A DNA stretch of 64,000 nucleotides from Thiosocius sp963736445 (lineage in GTDB: Bacteria > Pseudomonadota > Gammaproteobacteria > Chromatiales > Chromatiaceae): the NCBI GenBank assembly GCA_963736445.1, contig CAVTOY010000014.1:186001-250000 (forward strand). Reading direction: 5' to 3'. A model generated the notes under the pieces. It had not been told where the DNA came from, made no database searches, and was given only the letters and a program-made list of their open reading frames with translations. This document shows, in pieces, positions 18,543 to 27,198 of the stretch. The number at the start of each line of letters is the position of its first letter. Positions within the stretch are counted from its first letter, which is position 1. The position numbers and the translations under genes are program-made.

Positions 18543-20285
18543 TCAACGCGCGCCCTCGCCAAGCACATAAGGCAGATAGACCGGATCCCACATACGCGAC
18601 CGGACATATTCCGCCAGACTGGCCGGGTCGAGGTCGACCAGGTCGGGTCGATCTGCCGATCCTTCTTTCAGCGCCACAGCCAATACCCGGGTCGCGACCG
18701 CGACGCTGACTTCTCGCAGATCGTTGATAGGCGGGAACATCAAACCGCGCGATGCATAGTGGCGCTCCGTGTAAGCAGCGAGTGCGAATGCGGATTCGAT
18801 GATCATTGCATCGCTGATGCATCGACAACGTCCAACAATTGCGGCGAAACCGATCCCGGGAAAGACAAAGGCGTTGTTGCCCTGCCCCACCGGGTAACGC
18901 TGCCCAAGATACTCGACGTCCGCGAACGGACTGCCGGTCGCGATCATCGCACGACCGTCGCTCCAGGCGATGAGATCCTGTGGTATGGCCTCGCTGTTGG
19001 CGGTAGGGTTCGACAGCGGGAAGATGATCGGGCGTTCGGTATTGGCGGCCATCCGGCGCACCAACGGCTCTTTGAACAGGCCGGCCACACCCGTCAGGCC
19101 TAGCAATACCGTCGGGCGGGCCTGTTCGAGCACCTCGAGCAATGAAGGGATCTCGCCCTGCAGAGACCATCCGGCATAGGTGGCGGCGGACTGACTCACC
19201 GCGAGCTGGTAGCCCTGCGCCGATACCCCTTCGACTACCAACCCGGCAGCATCCAGCACAAACATCTGCCGCCGCGCCTGCTCGCGTGAAAGTCCCTCGT
19301 AAACCAATCCGTCCTGGATCGCCTTGGCGACGCCGACGCCACCGGCACCCGCACCGACGACAACGATCCGTTGATCGACCAGCGACTCTCCCTTGGCCTT
19401 GCAGGCGGAAATCAATCCGGCCAGGGTGACCGCGCCGGTCCCCTGGATGTCGTCGTTGAATGAAGCGATACCTCCTCGGTATCGCTCCAGCACCTTGAAC
19501 GCGACGTCCTTAGCAAAATCCTCCCATTGAATGATCGCCTTCGGCCAGCGCTGCTTCACGGCCGCGACAAAGCGATCGAGCAACGCGAAATACTCGTCTC
19601 CCTTGAGTCGGGGCTCGTGTACCCCGAGATAGTCCGGATCTTCCAGCAGTTCTTTGCGATCAGTGCCAACATCGAAATTGACGGGCATGGTATGAAATGG
19701 GCTGACGCCCGCGCCGGCAGTGTAGAGCGCGAGCTTACCGATGCAGATAGCGAGTCCGCCATGACCCTGGTCACCGATGCCGAGGATCGCTGACGAATCC
19801 GTAGCGACGATCATGCGTACACTGCACAGCGGATAATCGGCCAGTATCTGGTCGATATGATCGATGTTCTGCGAAGATATAGTGATCCCGCGAGGCGCCT
19901 GATACAGATCACTGTACTGCTGCACAGCTTTGCCGACCGTAGGCGTGTAGACGATCGGCATCATTTCCTCGAGGTGCTGCTGCAGCATGGCATAGAAGCG
20001 GACCTCGGAACGCTCCTGCATGGCACGCAAATATTGATACTTGGCGATATCATCAGACTGGCGGCAATAGCCACGGTAGAGGCGGGCCACTTGTTGTTCG
20101 AGGCTGCAGACCGACGGCGGAAGCATCCCCTCCAGGCCGAGCTCAAGCCTTTCACGCTGGGTGAATGCAGTCCCCTTGTTGGTGGCGGCCATGCGCAGCA
20201 GCGGGTTGCCGCGCAGGTAGACCTCGAGATACTCGCCGCCCGCTGGATCGCGCTTGTAGGCGAAGTACGGGCTGAGTCTGGCCAT
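18543..20285 (-). CDS. maeA: NAD-type malic enzyme
   Basis: A 580-residue large-subunit malic enzyme, close to E. coli MaeA (565) and without the C-terminal phosphotransacetylase domain of MaeB. It oxidatively decarboxylates malate to pyruvate. Visible motifs: MPIVYTPTVGKA near residue 110 with the catalytic Tyr, IQWEDFAKDVAF near 250, SFNDDIQGTGAVTLAG near 275 (metal ligands), the Rossmann motif VVVGAGAGGVGVAKAI near 310, and PLSNPTANSEA near 425. It follows glcB by 13 bp, so glyoxylate-derived malate can be passed on to pyruvate and, through PpsA, to PEP. Cofactor preference for NAD is inferred from family size. Confidence 0.93.
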   Translation of the reverse strand: MARLSPYFAYKRDPAGGEYLEVYLRGNPLLRMAATNKGTAFTQRERLELGLEGMLPPSVCSLEQQVARLYRGYCRQSDDIAKYQYLRAMQERSEVRFYAMLQQHLEEMMPIVYTPTVGKAVQQYSDLYQAPRGITISSQNIDHIDQILADYPLCSVRMIVATDSSAILGIGDQGHGGLAICIGKLALYTAGAGVSPFHTMPVNFDVGTDRKELLEDPDYLGVHEPRLKGDEYFALLDRFVAAVKQRWPKAIIQWEDFAKDVAFKVLERYRGGIASFNDDIQGTGAVTLAGLISACKAKGESLVDQRIVVVGAGAGGVGVAKAIQDGLVYEGLSREQARRQMFVLDAAGLVVEGVSAQGYQLAVSQSAATYAGWSLQGEIPSLLEVLEQARPTVLLGLTGVAGLFKEPLVRRMAANTERPIIFPLSNPTANSEAIPQDLIAWSDGRAMIATGSPFADVEYLGQRYPVGQGNNAFVFPGIGFAAIVGRCRCISDAMIIESAFALAAYTERHYASRGLMFPPINDLREVSVAVATRVLAVALKEGSADRPDLVDLDPASLAEYVRSRMWDPVYLPYVLGEGAR

Positions 20286-20298
20286 GAACGCTATGGTA

Positions 20299-22494
20299 TC
20301 AGGTGACGCGCTGCGGGCGGGCTTTCAGTTTGGCACGCTGCGCGTGCAACACCGGCTCCGTGTAGCCATTCGGTTGCACCCGCCCCTGGAGTACGAGATC
20401 GAGCGCGGCAAGGAAGGCCACGCCATCGCACTTGGGCGCCATCGGCCGATAACTGGGATCGCCCGCGTTTTGCTCATCCACGATGACCGCCATTCGTCGG
20501 AAGGTGTCGATCACCTGCTTCTCGTTACAGATTCCGTGATGCAGCCAGTTCGCCATGTGCTGGCTGGAGATGCGCAGCGTAGCGCGGTCTTCCATCAGAC
20601 CCACGTCGTTGATGTCGGGCACCTTGGAGCATCCCACGCCCTGGTCAACCCAACGTACGACGTAACCCAGGATGCTCTGCGCATTGTTGTCCAATTCGCG
20701 CTGGATCTGCGCATCGCTCAATGCCGTCGGATCAGCCATCAACGGCGGCGTGAGAATATCGTCGAGACTTGCTCGTGGGCGTGATGCCAATTCCGCTTGG
20801 CGCTGCGCGACATCGACAATGTGATAGTGCATTGCATGCAGCGTAGCTGCGGTCGGCGACGGGACCCACGCACAGTTGGCGCCGGCCATCGGATGCGCAA
20901 TCTTGGTCTCCACCATTTTCGCCATCTGGTCCGGAATCGGCCACATACCCTTGCCAATCTGAGCTCGTCCGGCCAGTCCGCAGGCCAGGCCTACATCGAC
21001 GTTCCAATCCTCGTAGGCCGCGATCCAGTTCTGATTCTTGATCTCGGCCTTGGGTAGAACAGGACCCAGCTCCATGCTGGTGTGTATCTCGTCGCCGGTA
21101 CGATCGAGGAAGCCAGTATTGATGAAGATGACGCGCTCGCTGGCGGCACGGATGCACTCCATCAGGTTGATCGTCGTTCGCCGCTCTTCGTCCATGATGC
21201 CGATCTTGAGGGTATTGCGCTTCATGCCCAGCACGTCTTCCACGCGGCCGAACAGCTCCGTGGTGAAAGCTACTTCGTCGGGGCCATGCATTTTGGGTTT
21301 GACGATGTAGACGCTGCCGCTGCGTGAATTGCGGAAACGTCCACCACCGCCGAGATCGTGCAGCGCGATCAGGCTCGTCAGCATCGCATCTAGGATGCCC
21401 TCGGGCACCTCGTGTCCGGCGCCGTCCAGAATCGCGGCATTCGACATCAGATGGCCCACATTGCGCACCAGCATCAAGCTGCGCCCGGGCAGCACCAGCG
21501 TTCCCCCACGCGCGGCGGTGTACTCACGGTCAGGGTTCAGCGCACGTTCCACAGGCTGGCCGCGTTTATAGAATGTCTCTGCCAGGTCACCGCGCATCAG
21601 CCCCAGCCAGTTTGCATAGACCTGGACCTTGTCCTCCGCGTCGACTGCCGCCACTGAGTCTTCACAGTCCATAATCACGGTAACAGCCGCCTCGAGCTGG
21701 ATGTCCTGGATGCCGGCCGAGTGAAGCCGGGCAACCGGGTGATCGGGGTTGATCACGATATCGATATGCAGCCCGTGATTGCGCAGCAGCACATTGCTGA
21801 GACGATCATCACGCTGGCGATAACCGACAAAACTTGCTGGATCAATCAGGCCGGTCGTCTGGCCGTCGGCCAGGACCGCTGAGAGACCGAGGTGATCGTT
21901 GAAGCTGGCCAGCGCGTACTCGGTGACATTGGCGTGCGACCCATCGGTCAGCGGCACGGCCGCATCGAGAAATTCGACCGCACGCTGCACTACGGCCGCA
22001 CCGCGGCCCGGATTGAATTTCTGGCCTTTCTTCAGATCGCCTTCATCAGGAATGACGTCGGTACCGTAGAATGCATCGTAGAGGCTACCCCATCGCGCAT
22101 TGGCCGCGTTCAACGCATAGCGCGCATTGTTGACCGGCACCACCAGTTGCGGTCCCGCTACCCGGGCGATCTCGGGGTCGACATTATCGGTCGTGATCCG
22201 AAACGACTCGCCCTCGGGCAGTAGATAGGCGATGTCTCGCAAAAAGGCCTTGTAGGCCGACATATCCAAGGACTGGCCACGGTGCGCCTTGCACCAGGCG
22301 TCGATCTGCGCCTGCAAATCGTCGCGCTTGTTCAGCAGCGCCCGATTGCGCGGCGCCAGGTCGGCAATCAACCCGGCAAAACCGTCCCAGAAGCTCTGCG
22401 GGTCGACACCCGTGCCAGGAATAGCCTTCTGCTCCACAAAGTCGTACAGCGATTTCGCGACCTGCAGGTCGCCAACTGAGACGCGCTCGGTCAT
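20299..22494 (-). CDS. glcB: Malate synthase G
   Basis: A 731-residue malate synthase of the large G isoform (E. coli 723). It joins glyoxylate and acetyl-CoA to malate. Signatures: ARWGSLYDAFYGTD near residue 125, ITVIMDCEDSVAAVDAEDKV near 255 (seen as MDCEDSVAAVD), KPKMHGPDEVAFT near 335 (catalytic Arg/Glu region begins nearby), GIMDEERRTTINL near 375 and INTGFLDRTGDEIHTSME near 405. The ATG at 22494 has GGAGAAGG five bases upstream and begins MTERVSVGDLQV, so the earlier in-frame start at 22518 is not needed. It heads the leftward glcB-maeA series. Confidence 0.95.
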   Translation of the reverse strand: MTERVSVGDLQVAKSLYDFVEQKAIPGTGVDPQSFWDGFAGLIADLAPRNRALLNKRDDLQAQIDAWCKAHRGQSLDMSAYKAFLRDIAYLLPEGESFRITTDNVDPEIARVAGPQLVVPVNNARYALNAANARWGSLYDAFYGTDVIPDEGDLKKGQKFNPGRGAAVVQRAVEFLDAAVPLTDGSHANVTEYALASFNDHLGLSAVLADGQTTGLIDPASFVGYRQRDDRLSNVLLRNHGLHIDIVINPDHPVARLHSAGIQDIQLEAAVTVIMDCEDSVAAVDAEDKVQVYANWLGLMRGDLAETFYKRGQPVERALNPDREYTAARGGTLVLPGRSLMLVRNVGHLMSNAAILDGAGHEVPEGILDAMLTSLIALHDLGGGGRFRNSRSGSVYIVKPKMHGPDEVAFTTELFGRVEDVLGMKRNTLKIGIMDEERRTTINLMECIRAASERVIFINTGFLDRTGDEIHTSMELGPVLPKAEIKNQNWIAAYEDWNVDVGLACGLAGRAQIGKGMWPIPDQMAKMVETKIAHPMAGANCAWVPSPTAATLHAMHYHIVDVAQRQAELASRPRASLDDILTPPLMADPTALSDAQIQRELDNNAQSILGYVVRWVDQGVGCSKVPDINDVGLMEDRATLRISSQHMANWLHHGICNEKQVIDTFRRMAVIVDEQNAGDPSYRPMAPKCDGVAFLAALDLVLQGRVQPNGYTEPVLHAQRAKLKARPQRVT

Positions 22495-22651
22495 CACACC
22501 CTTCTCCGTGCTACGCATTTCCCTGAGGTAAGCGTAAGAGTCCGGCGGACGAAATTCTTATAGGGAATCCGCCGACCTCATCATAGGCTGGAGCAATCAT
22601 CGTGCCCCCAATCGTGCAGCGATGAGCGCCCGCGGTACAATGCAGAAAACG

Positions 22652-22689
22652 AAAAACCGGCCCGCCGAACGGACGGCCGACCGGTTTTT
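22652..22689 (-). terminator. Rho-independent terminator after phaC
   Basis: An inverted repeat with arms AAAAACCGG and CCGGTTTTT separated by about 20 GC-rich bases that can pair further. On the minus strand the right arm ends in a T-run followed by CGTTTTC. It lies 15 bp beyond the phaC stop and before the glcB promoter, so it should end the phaE-phaC transcript and insulate glcB. The symmetry means it could work in both directions. Confidence 0.85.
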
Positions 22690-22704
22690 CTGTTGCAGGC
22701 TAGT

Positions 22705-23766
22705 TCAGCGGTCGTTCAGCCAGCTGCCGATCGCCGGCGGAATGGTTTTCTGCGACTTGCCGCTGACATAGATCCCGATGTGTCCACCAGGGAAGGAGAG
22801 CTCCGTGTAATCCTTCGACCCGACACATTTTTTCATCGCGCGGGATGCATCCGGTGGCACCAGATGATCCTGTTCGGCGAACACGTTGAGCACCGGCATG
22901 TTCACATCACGCAGGTTCACCGTGTATTCGCCGATCTGCACCTGCCCCTTCATGAGTTTGTTCTCCTGGAAGAAGTCCTTGGCGAACTGGCGGAAGGTCT
23001 CGCCGGCCTGATCCGGGCTGTCGAATATCCATTTCTCCATGCGCATGAAGCTCTTCAGTGCCTTGGGGTCGTCCATCAGGTCGACCACACCGAGGTACTT
23101 CTGCGCCATCAGCTGATAGGGTTTGAGGTTGAGAAAGGTCCAGTTCAGCATCTCGCCGGGAATATTGCCCTGGGTGTCGACCAGCAGATCGATATCCACG
23201 TTCTGCACCCAGTGGCTGAGCATATTGTCCGGTGTCTTGAAGTCGACCGGGGTCACCATGGTGACGAGATTGCGCACCTTTTCCGGGTGCATCGCCGCAT
23301 AGCACAGGCTGAACGCACCACCCTGACAGATACCCAGGATATTCAGCTGGTCGATGCCATGGCGCGCACAGATCACGTTGATGCAGCGATCGATGTATCC
23401 GTTGATGTAGTCGTCCATGGTCAGATATCGGTCTGCAGCGTCCGGATAACCCCAATCGATCAGGTAGACGTCTTGCCCGGCCTCAAGCAGGCCCTGGATG
23501 GTCGAGCGGTTCTCCTGCAGGTCGGTCATGTAGGGGCGGTTCACCAGCGCATAGACAACCATCAGTGGCGTTTTGTTGGTCGCCGGCTTCTCGCCCTTGA
23601 AGCGGTATAAAATCAGCTTGTCTTCTTTGTAGACCGGCTCTTTGGGCGTCACCCCGGTCGGGATTTCACCGACGTCCATCAGATTGCCGACACCCTTGGC
23701 CAGCTTTTCGTTGAAGCCGCGAGCCTCATTCAGGACTTCGTCGGGACGCATTTTAAACGGAATCAT
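22705..23766 (-). CDS. phaC: Class III poly(3-hydroxyalkanoate) synthase, PhaC subunit
   Basis: A 353-residue alpha/beta-hydrolase-fold polymerase, the length expected for class III PhaC (about 355), whereas class I enzymes are near 590. The lipase-like box GICQGG places the nucleophilic cysteine at 147; the catalytic Asp is D300 in FAEQDHLVPP and the His is H329 in PGGHIGIYV. It polymerises (R)-3-hydroxyacyl-CoA with the PhaE subunit encoded 30 bp upstream. Class III synthases are typical of purple and other sulfur-oxidising gammaproteobacteria and some cyanobacteria. Confidence 0.96.
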   Translation of the reverse strand: MIPFKMRPDEVLNEARGFNEKLAKGVGNLMDVGEIPTGVTPKEPVYKEDKLILYRFKGEKPATNKTPLMVVYALVNRPYMTDLQENRSTIQGLLEAGQDVYLIDWGYPDAADRYLTMDDYINGYIDRCINVICARHGIDQLNILGICQGGAFSLCYAAMHPEKVRNLVTMVTPVDFKTPDNMLSHWVQNVDIDLLVDTQGNIPGEMLNWTFLNLKPYQLMAQKYLGVVDLMDDPKALKSFMRMEKWIFDSPDQAGETFRQFAKDFFQENKLMKGQVQIGEYTVNLRDVNMPVLNVFAEQDHLVPPDASRAMKKCVGSKDYTELSFPGGHIGIYVSGKSQKTIPPAIGSWLNDR

Positions 23767-23796
23767 CGTAGGTAAATCCTCTCTCTCGGTTTGCGG

Positions 23797-25236
23797 TTAG
23801 CTACGCAGCTTCCTGGCCTGCCCAACCCAGTCATCGCGCAGCAACCGCCCCTGCGCGTTAAGTGTCTCGTCCAGTTCTTCGGCAAATTTCTTGTTGATCT
23901 GCGCCAACCGGGCAAAGTTTTTGATGCCCTGGGCATAGAGTTTTTCCATCATCTTCGGACCGATGCCGCGGATGGCGGTCAGATCCTCTTCGACGTCGTC
24001 GATTGGCAGACGTTTCTGCGCCGGTGCCTTCGCCCGGGTGGCGGCCCGGGGTGATGATGCCGCAGGCGGCTGTGCACTTAGCTTTTCAACTTGCTCGCGT
24101 AGCAGAGCGATTTCGTGCCGGAGCAGGCGGGCCTCGCGCCGATTCTCCTGCTGCCGGTGTTGCATGGTGTCGATCTCCGATCTGGTCGGGATGTTCATCA
24201 GCTGGTACTGGTGCTCGGCCAACTCGTTCAGGTCCTTGCGCACCTGCATCAGGCTGTTCACCAGATCACCGTAAACAACCTGGTATTCGTCGCTCATGGC
24301 GAAATCGGCATAGGCCTCCTCGCTTCCATCGACCCACATGTCGTACAGGCCGCGCAAGGATTCGATCTTCTCGCCCTCCTTGTGCATTGCCTCCAGGCGC
24401 TTGCGCACCGAATCGAGCGACGCAAGTGCGGTCTTGGCGAACGCGAGCTTGTAGGCGCGAAACGCCTCATGATACGACAGCAGATGCCGCGCCAGGTCTT
24501 GCATACGCTCCTGTTGTTCGCGGGTATAGCCGAGCCCCGGGATCGACAGTGCGCGGAAGAACTGTTCCTGCGCGGCCCCTACCCCGGGCATCTCGATACC
24601 GCCTGGCAGATGGCCCTCGGCGATCTCCTTGAGGAAGTGCTGGGACATGTTCAACCAGGGCGCTATCGAATCGGCCATCTGGGCCCAGCTGCTCAGCGTC
24701 GTCCCGCTCACTCCCGGCAGGTCAGGCGTCGCGAGGTCCATGTTGTTCTGGATCTGGTTTATCCATTGCTCGAGCACCGTATGCATCGAGGTCATCCACA
24801 TGTTCATCGCAGCCTCGGGCTGCTGCTGCCCCGCCGCGCCGAACAGGCCCTCGGCCATAGACATGAAATTCTTGCCCATATCGTAGAAACGCTGCGCTAC
24901 CGTTCCGACGTCGCCCTGGAGCTGCGGCTGTAATGACGACCACCATTGCTCGACCGCGCCGTTGAATGGATTCGCGCCGGCGGTGAACTGGGCAAATGGG
25001 TTCGGCGAAAACGGACCCGACATGAAGGGATTTTTCGCGAACGGGTTCTGCATCGTCGGATTGGCCGCGAAGGGTCCGAACGCGGCGAAGGGATTCATGG
25101 TCGCGCCCTGCGTGTCACCGGCGCCATTGCCACCCGCCTGTCTGGCGAAATCGCTCCAGGTGTCCCAGTACTTGCGCTGGGTCGCCATCCAGTCATTCAT
25201 CAAAGATTGATTCCAGTTATTCGCGTTCGTACTCAT
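23797..25236 (-). CDS. phaE: Class III PHA synthase subunit PhaE with extra C-terminal helix-hairpin-helix domain
   Basis: A 479-residue protein, over 100 residues longer than typical PhaE (about 350-360). The helical core (residues about 100-370) includes WMTSMHTVLEQWINQIQ and AYADFAMSDEYQVVYGDLVNS, characteristic of PhaE, followed by a coiled-coil (REARLLRHEIALLREQVEKL near 370-390). An Ala/Pro/Lys linker then leads to DLTAIRGIGPKMMEKLYAQGI (seen as IRGIGPKMMEKL, about 420-431), a helix-hairpin-helix-type motif often used for nucleic-acid or protein contact. The N-terminus has five NPF triplets between residues 48 and 91. PhaE activates PhaC and may direct granule formation; the added domain could anchor granules to the nucleoid, which is speculation. 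Confidence 0.9.
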   Translation of the reverse strand: MSTNANNWNQSLMNDWMATQRKYWDTWSDFARQAGGNGAGDTQGATMNPFAAFGPFAANPTMQNPFAKNPFMSGPFSPNPFAQFTAGANPFNGAVEQWWSSLQPQLQGDVGTVAQRFYDMGKNFMSMAEGLFGAAGQQQPEAAMNMWMTSMHTVLEQWINQIQNNMDLATPDLPGVSGTTLSSWAQMADSIAPWLNMSQHFLKEIAEGHLPGGIEMPGVGAAQEQFFRALSIPGLGYTREQQERMQDLARHLLSYHEAFRAYKLAFAKTALASLDSVRKRLEAMHKEGEKIESLRGLYDMWVDGSEEAYADFAMSDEYQVVYGDLVNSLMQVRKDLNELAEHQYQLMNIPTRSEIDTMQHRQQENRREARLLRHEIALLREQVEKLSAQPPAASSPRAATRAKAPAQKRLPIDDVEEDLTAIRGIGPKMMEKLYAQGIKNFARLAQINKKFAEELDETLNAQGRLLRDDWVGQARKLRS

Positions 25237-25301
25237 AATCGGAGGTCCAGGTAGTGTGTTGCGGTTGCTTCTGTTAACCGGTCAAGCGGCGTCAGCACCG
25301 A

Positions 25302-25357
25302 TTTTGTGCAGTGCACCAAAAGCACGCTATCACGCAATCTTGTGCAGTGCAACAAAG
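25302..25357. promoter_or_regulatory. Two TGCAGTGCA dyads between phaE and phaA (PhaR operator candidates)
   Basis: Box 1 (25302-25321) reads TTTTGTGCAGTGCACCAAAA and box 2 (25339-25357) reads CTTGTGCAGTGCAACAAAG. Both centre on TGCA-G-TGCA flanked by TTTG/CAAA arms, with centres 36 bp apart. They lie in the 230-bp region between the divergent phaE-phaC and phaA-phaB-phaR units. PhaR proteins of other bacteria act at TGC/GCA-rich dyads near PHA genes, and a phaR gene is in this cluster, so it is the natural candidate. Related dyads occur upstream of aceA. Confidence 0.6.
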
Positions 25358-25466
25358 TTCGGCGAAGGCCACCGGGCGCGGCAGAATTGCCCGGGGCGAC
25401 GCTGACAGTCTAGTCATTTTAGGCCCACTTGGGAGAACCGCGGGCCGATCGAAATTGGAGGAGTTC

Positions 25467-25925
25467 ATGAATCAAGCAGTCGTAATCGCCGCCGCCACGC
25501 GCACCGCCGTGGGTTCTTTTGGCGGCAGCCTAGCCGCTATTCCCGCTGACGAACTCGGCGCGACCGTAGTCAAGGACCTGCTGGCGCGCACCGGGCTGAA
25601 GTCCGATCAGGTCGACGAGGAAATCATGGGTCAGGTCCTCACCGCCGGTGTCGGTCAGAATCCCGCGCGCCAGACAGTGATCGGGGCCGGTCTTTCCGAA
25701 GAGACCCTGGCGATGACCATCAACATAGAACTCGGCTTGGACACCGCAAGGGTCAACATCTCGGGCGGCGCGATATCGATCGGTCATCCGATCGGTGCCT
25801 CCGGCGCGCGCGCACTGGTCACACTCCTGCGCGGCATGCGGCGGGAACACGCCCACAAGGGATTGGCTACACTTTGTATTGGCGGCGGCCAGGGGGCCGC
25901 CATGGCCGTGGAGAGCGTAGACTGA
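25467..25925 (+). pseudogene. phaA: Acetyl-CoA acetyltransferase with large in-frame internal deletion
   Basis: Only 152 residues remain of a thiolase that should have about 392. The N-terminal part (TRTAVGSFGGSLAAIPADEL to ETLAMTIN) joins directly to the C-terminal part (IELGLDTARVNISGGAISIGHPIGASGAR to CIGGGQGAAMAVE; key motifs GHPIGASGAR and CIGGGQG). The junction is near 25721-25726. The lost segment contains the acyl-accepting cysteine of the VCGSGLKA motif, so this product cannot be an active thiolase. The start is the ATG at 25467 with TTGGAGGAG upstream. A real deletion and an assembly collapse both fit; the reading frame is preserved. Confidence 0.85.
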
Positions 25926-25926
25926 T

Positions 25927-26665
25927 ATGATTGATTTAAAAGACAAAATAGCACTGGTCACTGGTGGTACCGGCGGCATCGGCACCGCGATATGTCAACG
26001 CCTGGCCGATGCCGGCGCACGCATCGTGACCACTTATCGTAATGAGGAAAAGGCCAAGGCCTGGGCCGCCGCGCAGGCCTATGACCCGTTGATCATGGCC
26101 TGCGACGTCGGTAATTACGAAGATTGCGCGCGCATCCGGGAGGAGCTCATCTCGCGGGTGCGATAACGTCGATATCGTGGTCAACAATGCCGGAATCACG
26201 CGTGACGCGACCTTCAAGAAGATCACGCCGGAGCAATGGCGGCAGGTGATCAATGCCGATCTCGACAGCGTGTTCAATGTCTGTCACCAGTTCGTCACGC
26301 CAATGACAGAACGTGGCTGGGGCCGAGTGATAAATATCTCATCGCTCAACGGCCAGAAGGGGGCATTCGGTCAGACCAACTACAGCGCGGCGAAGGCGGG
26401 CATGCACGGCTTCAGCATGGCGTTGGCCCAGGAGGTCGCGCGCAAGGGCGTCACGGTCAATACGGTGTCGCCCGGCTACATCGGCACCGAGATGGTCTTG
26501 GCGGTTCGCGAGGATGTGCTAGCGAAAATTATCGCGCAAATCCCCGTCGGACGGCTGGGGCGGCCGGAGGAGATTGCCGGGCTGGTCGCGTTCCTTGCAT
26601 CCGACGACGCCGGCTTTATCACCGGTGCCAATCTGGCCGCCAACGGCGGTCAGCACATGCACTGA
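25927..26665 (+). pseudogene. phaB: Acetoacetyl-CoA reductase, interrupted by one frameshift
   Basis: An SDR-family reductase that makes (R)-3-hydroxybutyryl-CoA with NADPH. The first part (25927-26166) has the Rossmann motif ALVTGGTGGIGTAIC and ends at a premature stop. The second (from about 26165) has VVNNAGITRD, ISSLNGQKGAFGQTNYSAAKAG with the catalytic Ser, Tyr and Lys, and the C-terminal FITGANLAANGGQHMH. The pieces join near 26157-26165 (GGGTGCGATAA), where removing one base restores a protein of about 245 residues, normal for PhaB. It starts one base after the phaA stop. All else is intact, so a base-calling error is plausible. Confidence 0.85.
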
Positions 26666-26740
26666 TCGACCTGAGCGCCGGACCGCGGTCCGGCGCGACT
26701 TGTTGTGACTGCCGACCTACCGGTACGCGGAGTTCCCGAG

Positions 26741-27193
26741 ATGCCCGCTGAGCGATTAATCAAGAAATACCCCAACCGCCGACTGTATGACACCACCGAG
26801 AGCCGCTACATCACACTTGAGGAAGTGCGGGAGATGGTCTTGAAGGAGATCCCTTTCAAGGTGGTCGATCGCCAGAGTGACGAAGACATCACTCGCAACA
26901 TCCTGCTGCAGATCATCATGGAACAGGAATCCGGCGGGGAACCACTTTTTTCCGCCGATGTGCTCTCGCGATTCATCCGCAACTACGGCGAGGCCGCACA
27001 GACGGGGTTTGCAGAGTATCTGGATACCAGCCTGCGCTTTTTCAGCGAACAGCAGAGTGTTATCCAGGAACAGATGGGCAAGGCCCTCGAGACTACGCCA
27101 ATGGACTATTGGGTCAAGCTTGGCGAACAGAACATGAAGATCTGGCAGGACATGTTCAACGCGGCCTCCGCCAGCCGCAAGAAAGATGATTGA
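26741..27193 (+). CDS. phaR: PHA synthesis repressor PhaR
   Basis: A 150-residue protein with the N-terminal PHB/PHA accumulation regulator DNA-binding domain: LIKKYPNRRLYDTTESRYIT (residues about 5-24) and FKVVDRQSDEDITRNILLQII near 40-60. The C-terminal half (FAEYLDTSLRFFSEQQSVIQEQMG) is helical and phasin-like and should bind PHA. PhaR represses phasin and PHA genes and is released by nascent granules. The ATG at 26741 begins MPAERLIKKYPN, the family start, with CGGAG upstream. It is the third gene of the phaA-phaB-phaR unit, 75 bp after phaB, and the likely ligand of the dyads at 25302-25357. Confidence 0.92.
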   Translation: MPAERLIKKYPNRRLYDTTESRYITLEEVREMVLKEIPFKVVDRQSDEDITRNILLQIIMEQESGGEPLFSADVLSRFIRNYGEAAQTGFAEYLDTSLRFFSEQQSVIQEQMGKALETTPMDYWVKLGEQNMKIWQDMFNAASASRKKDD

Positions 27194-27198
27194 AGCTT

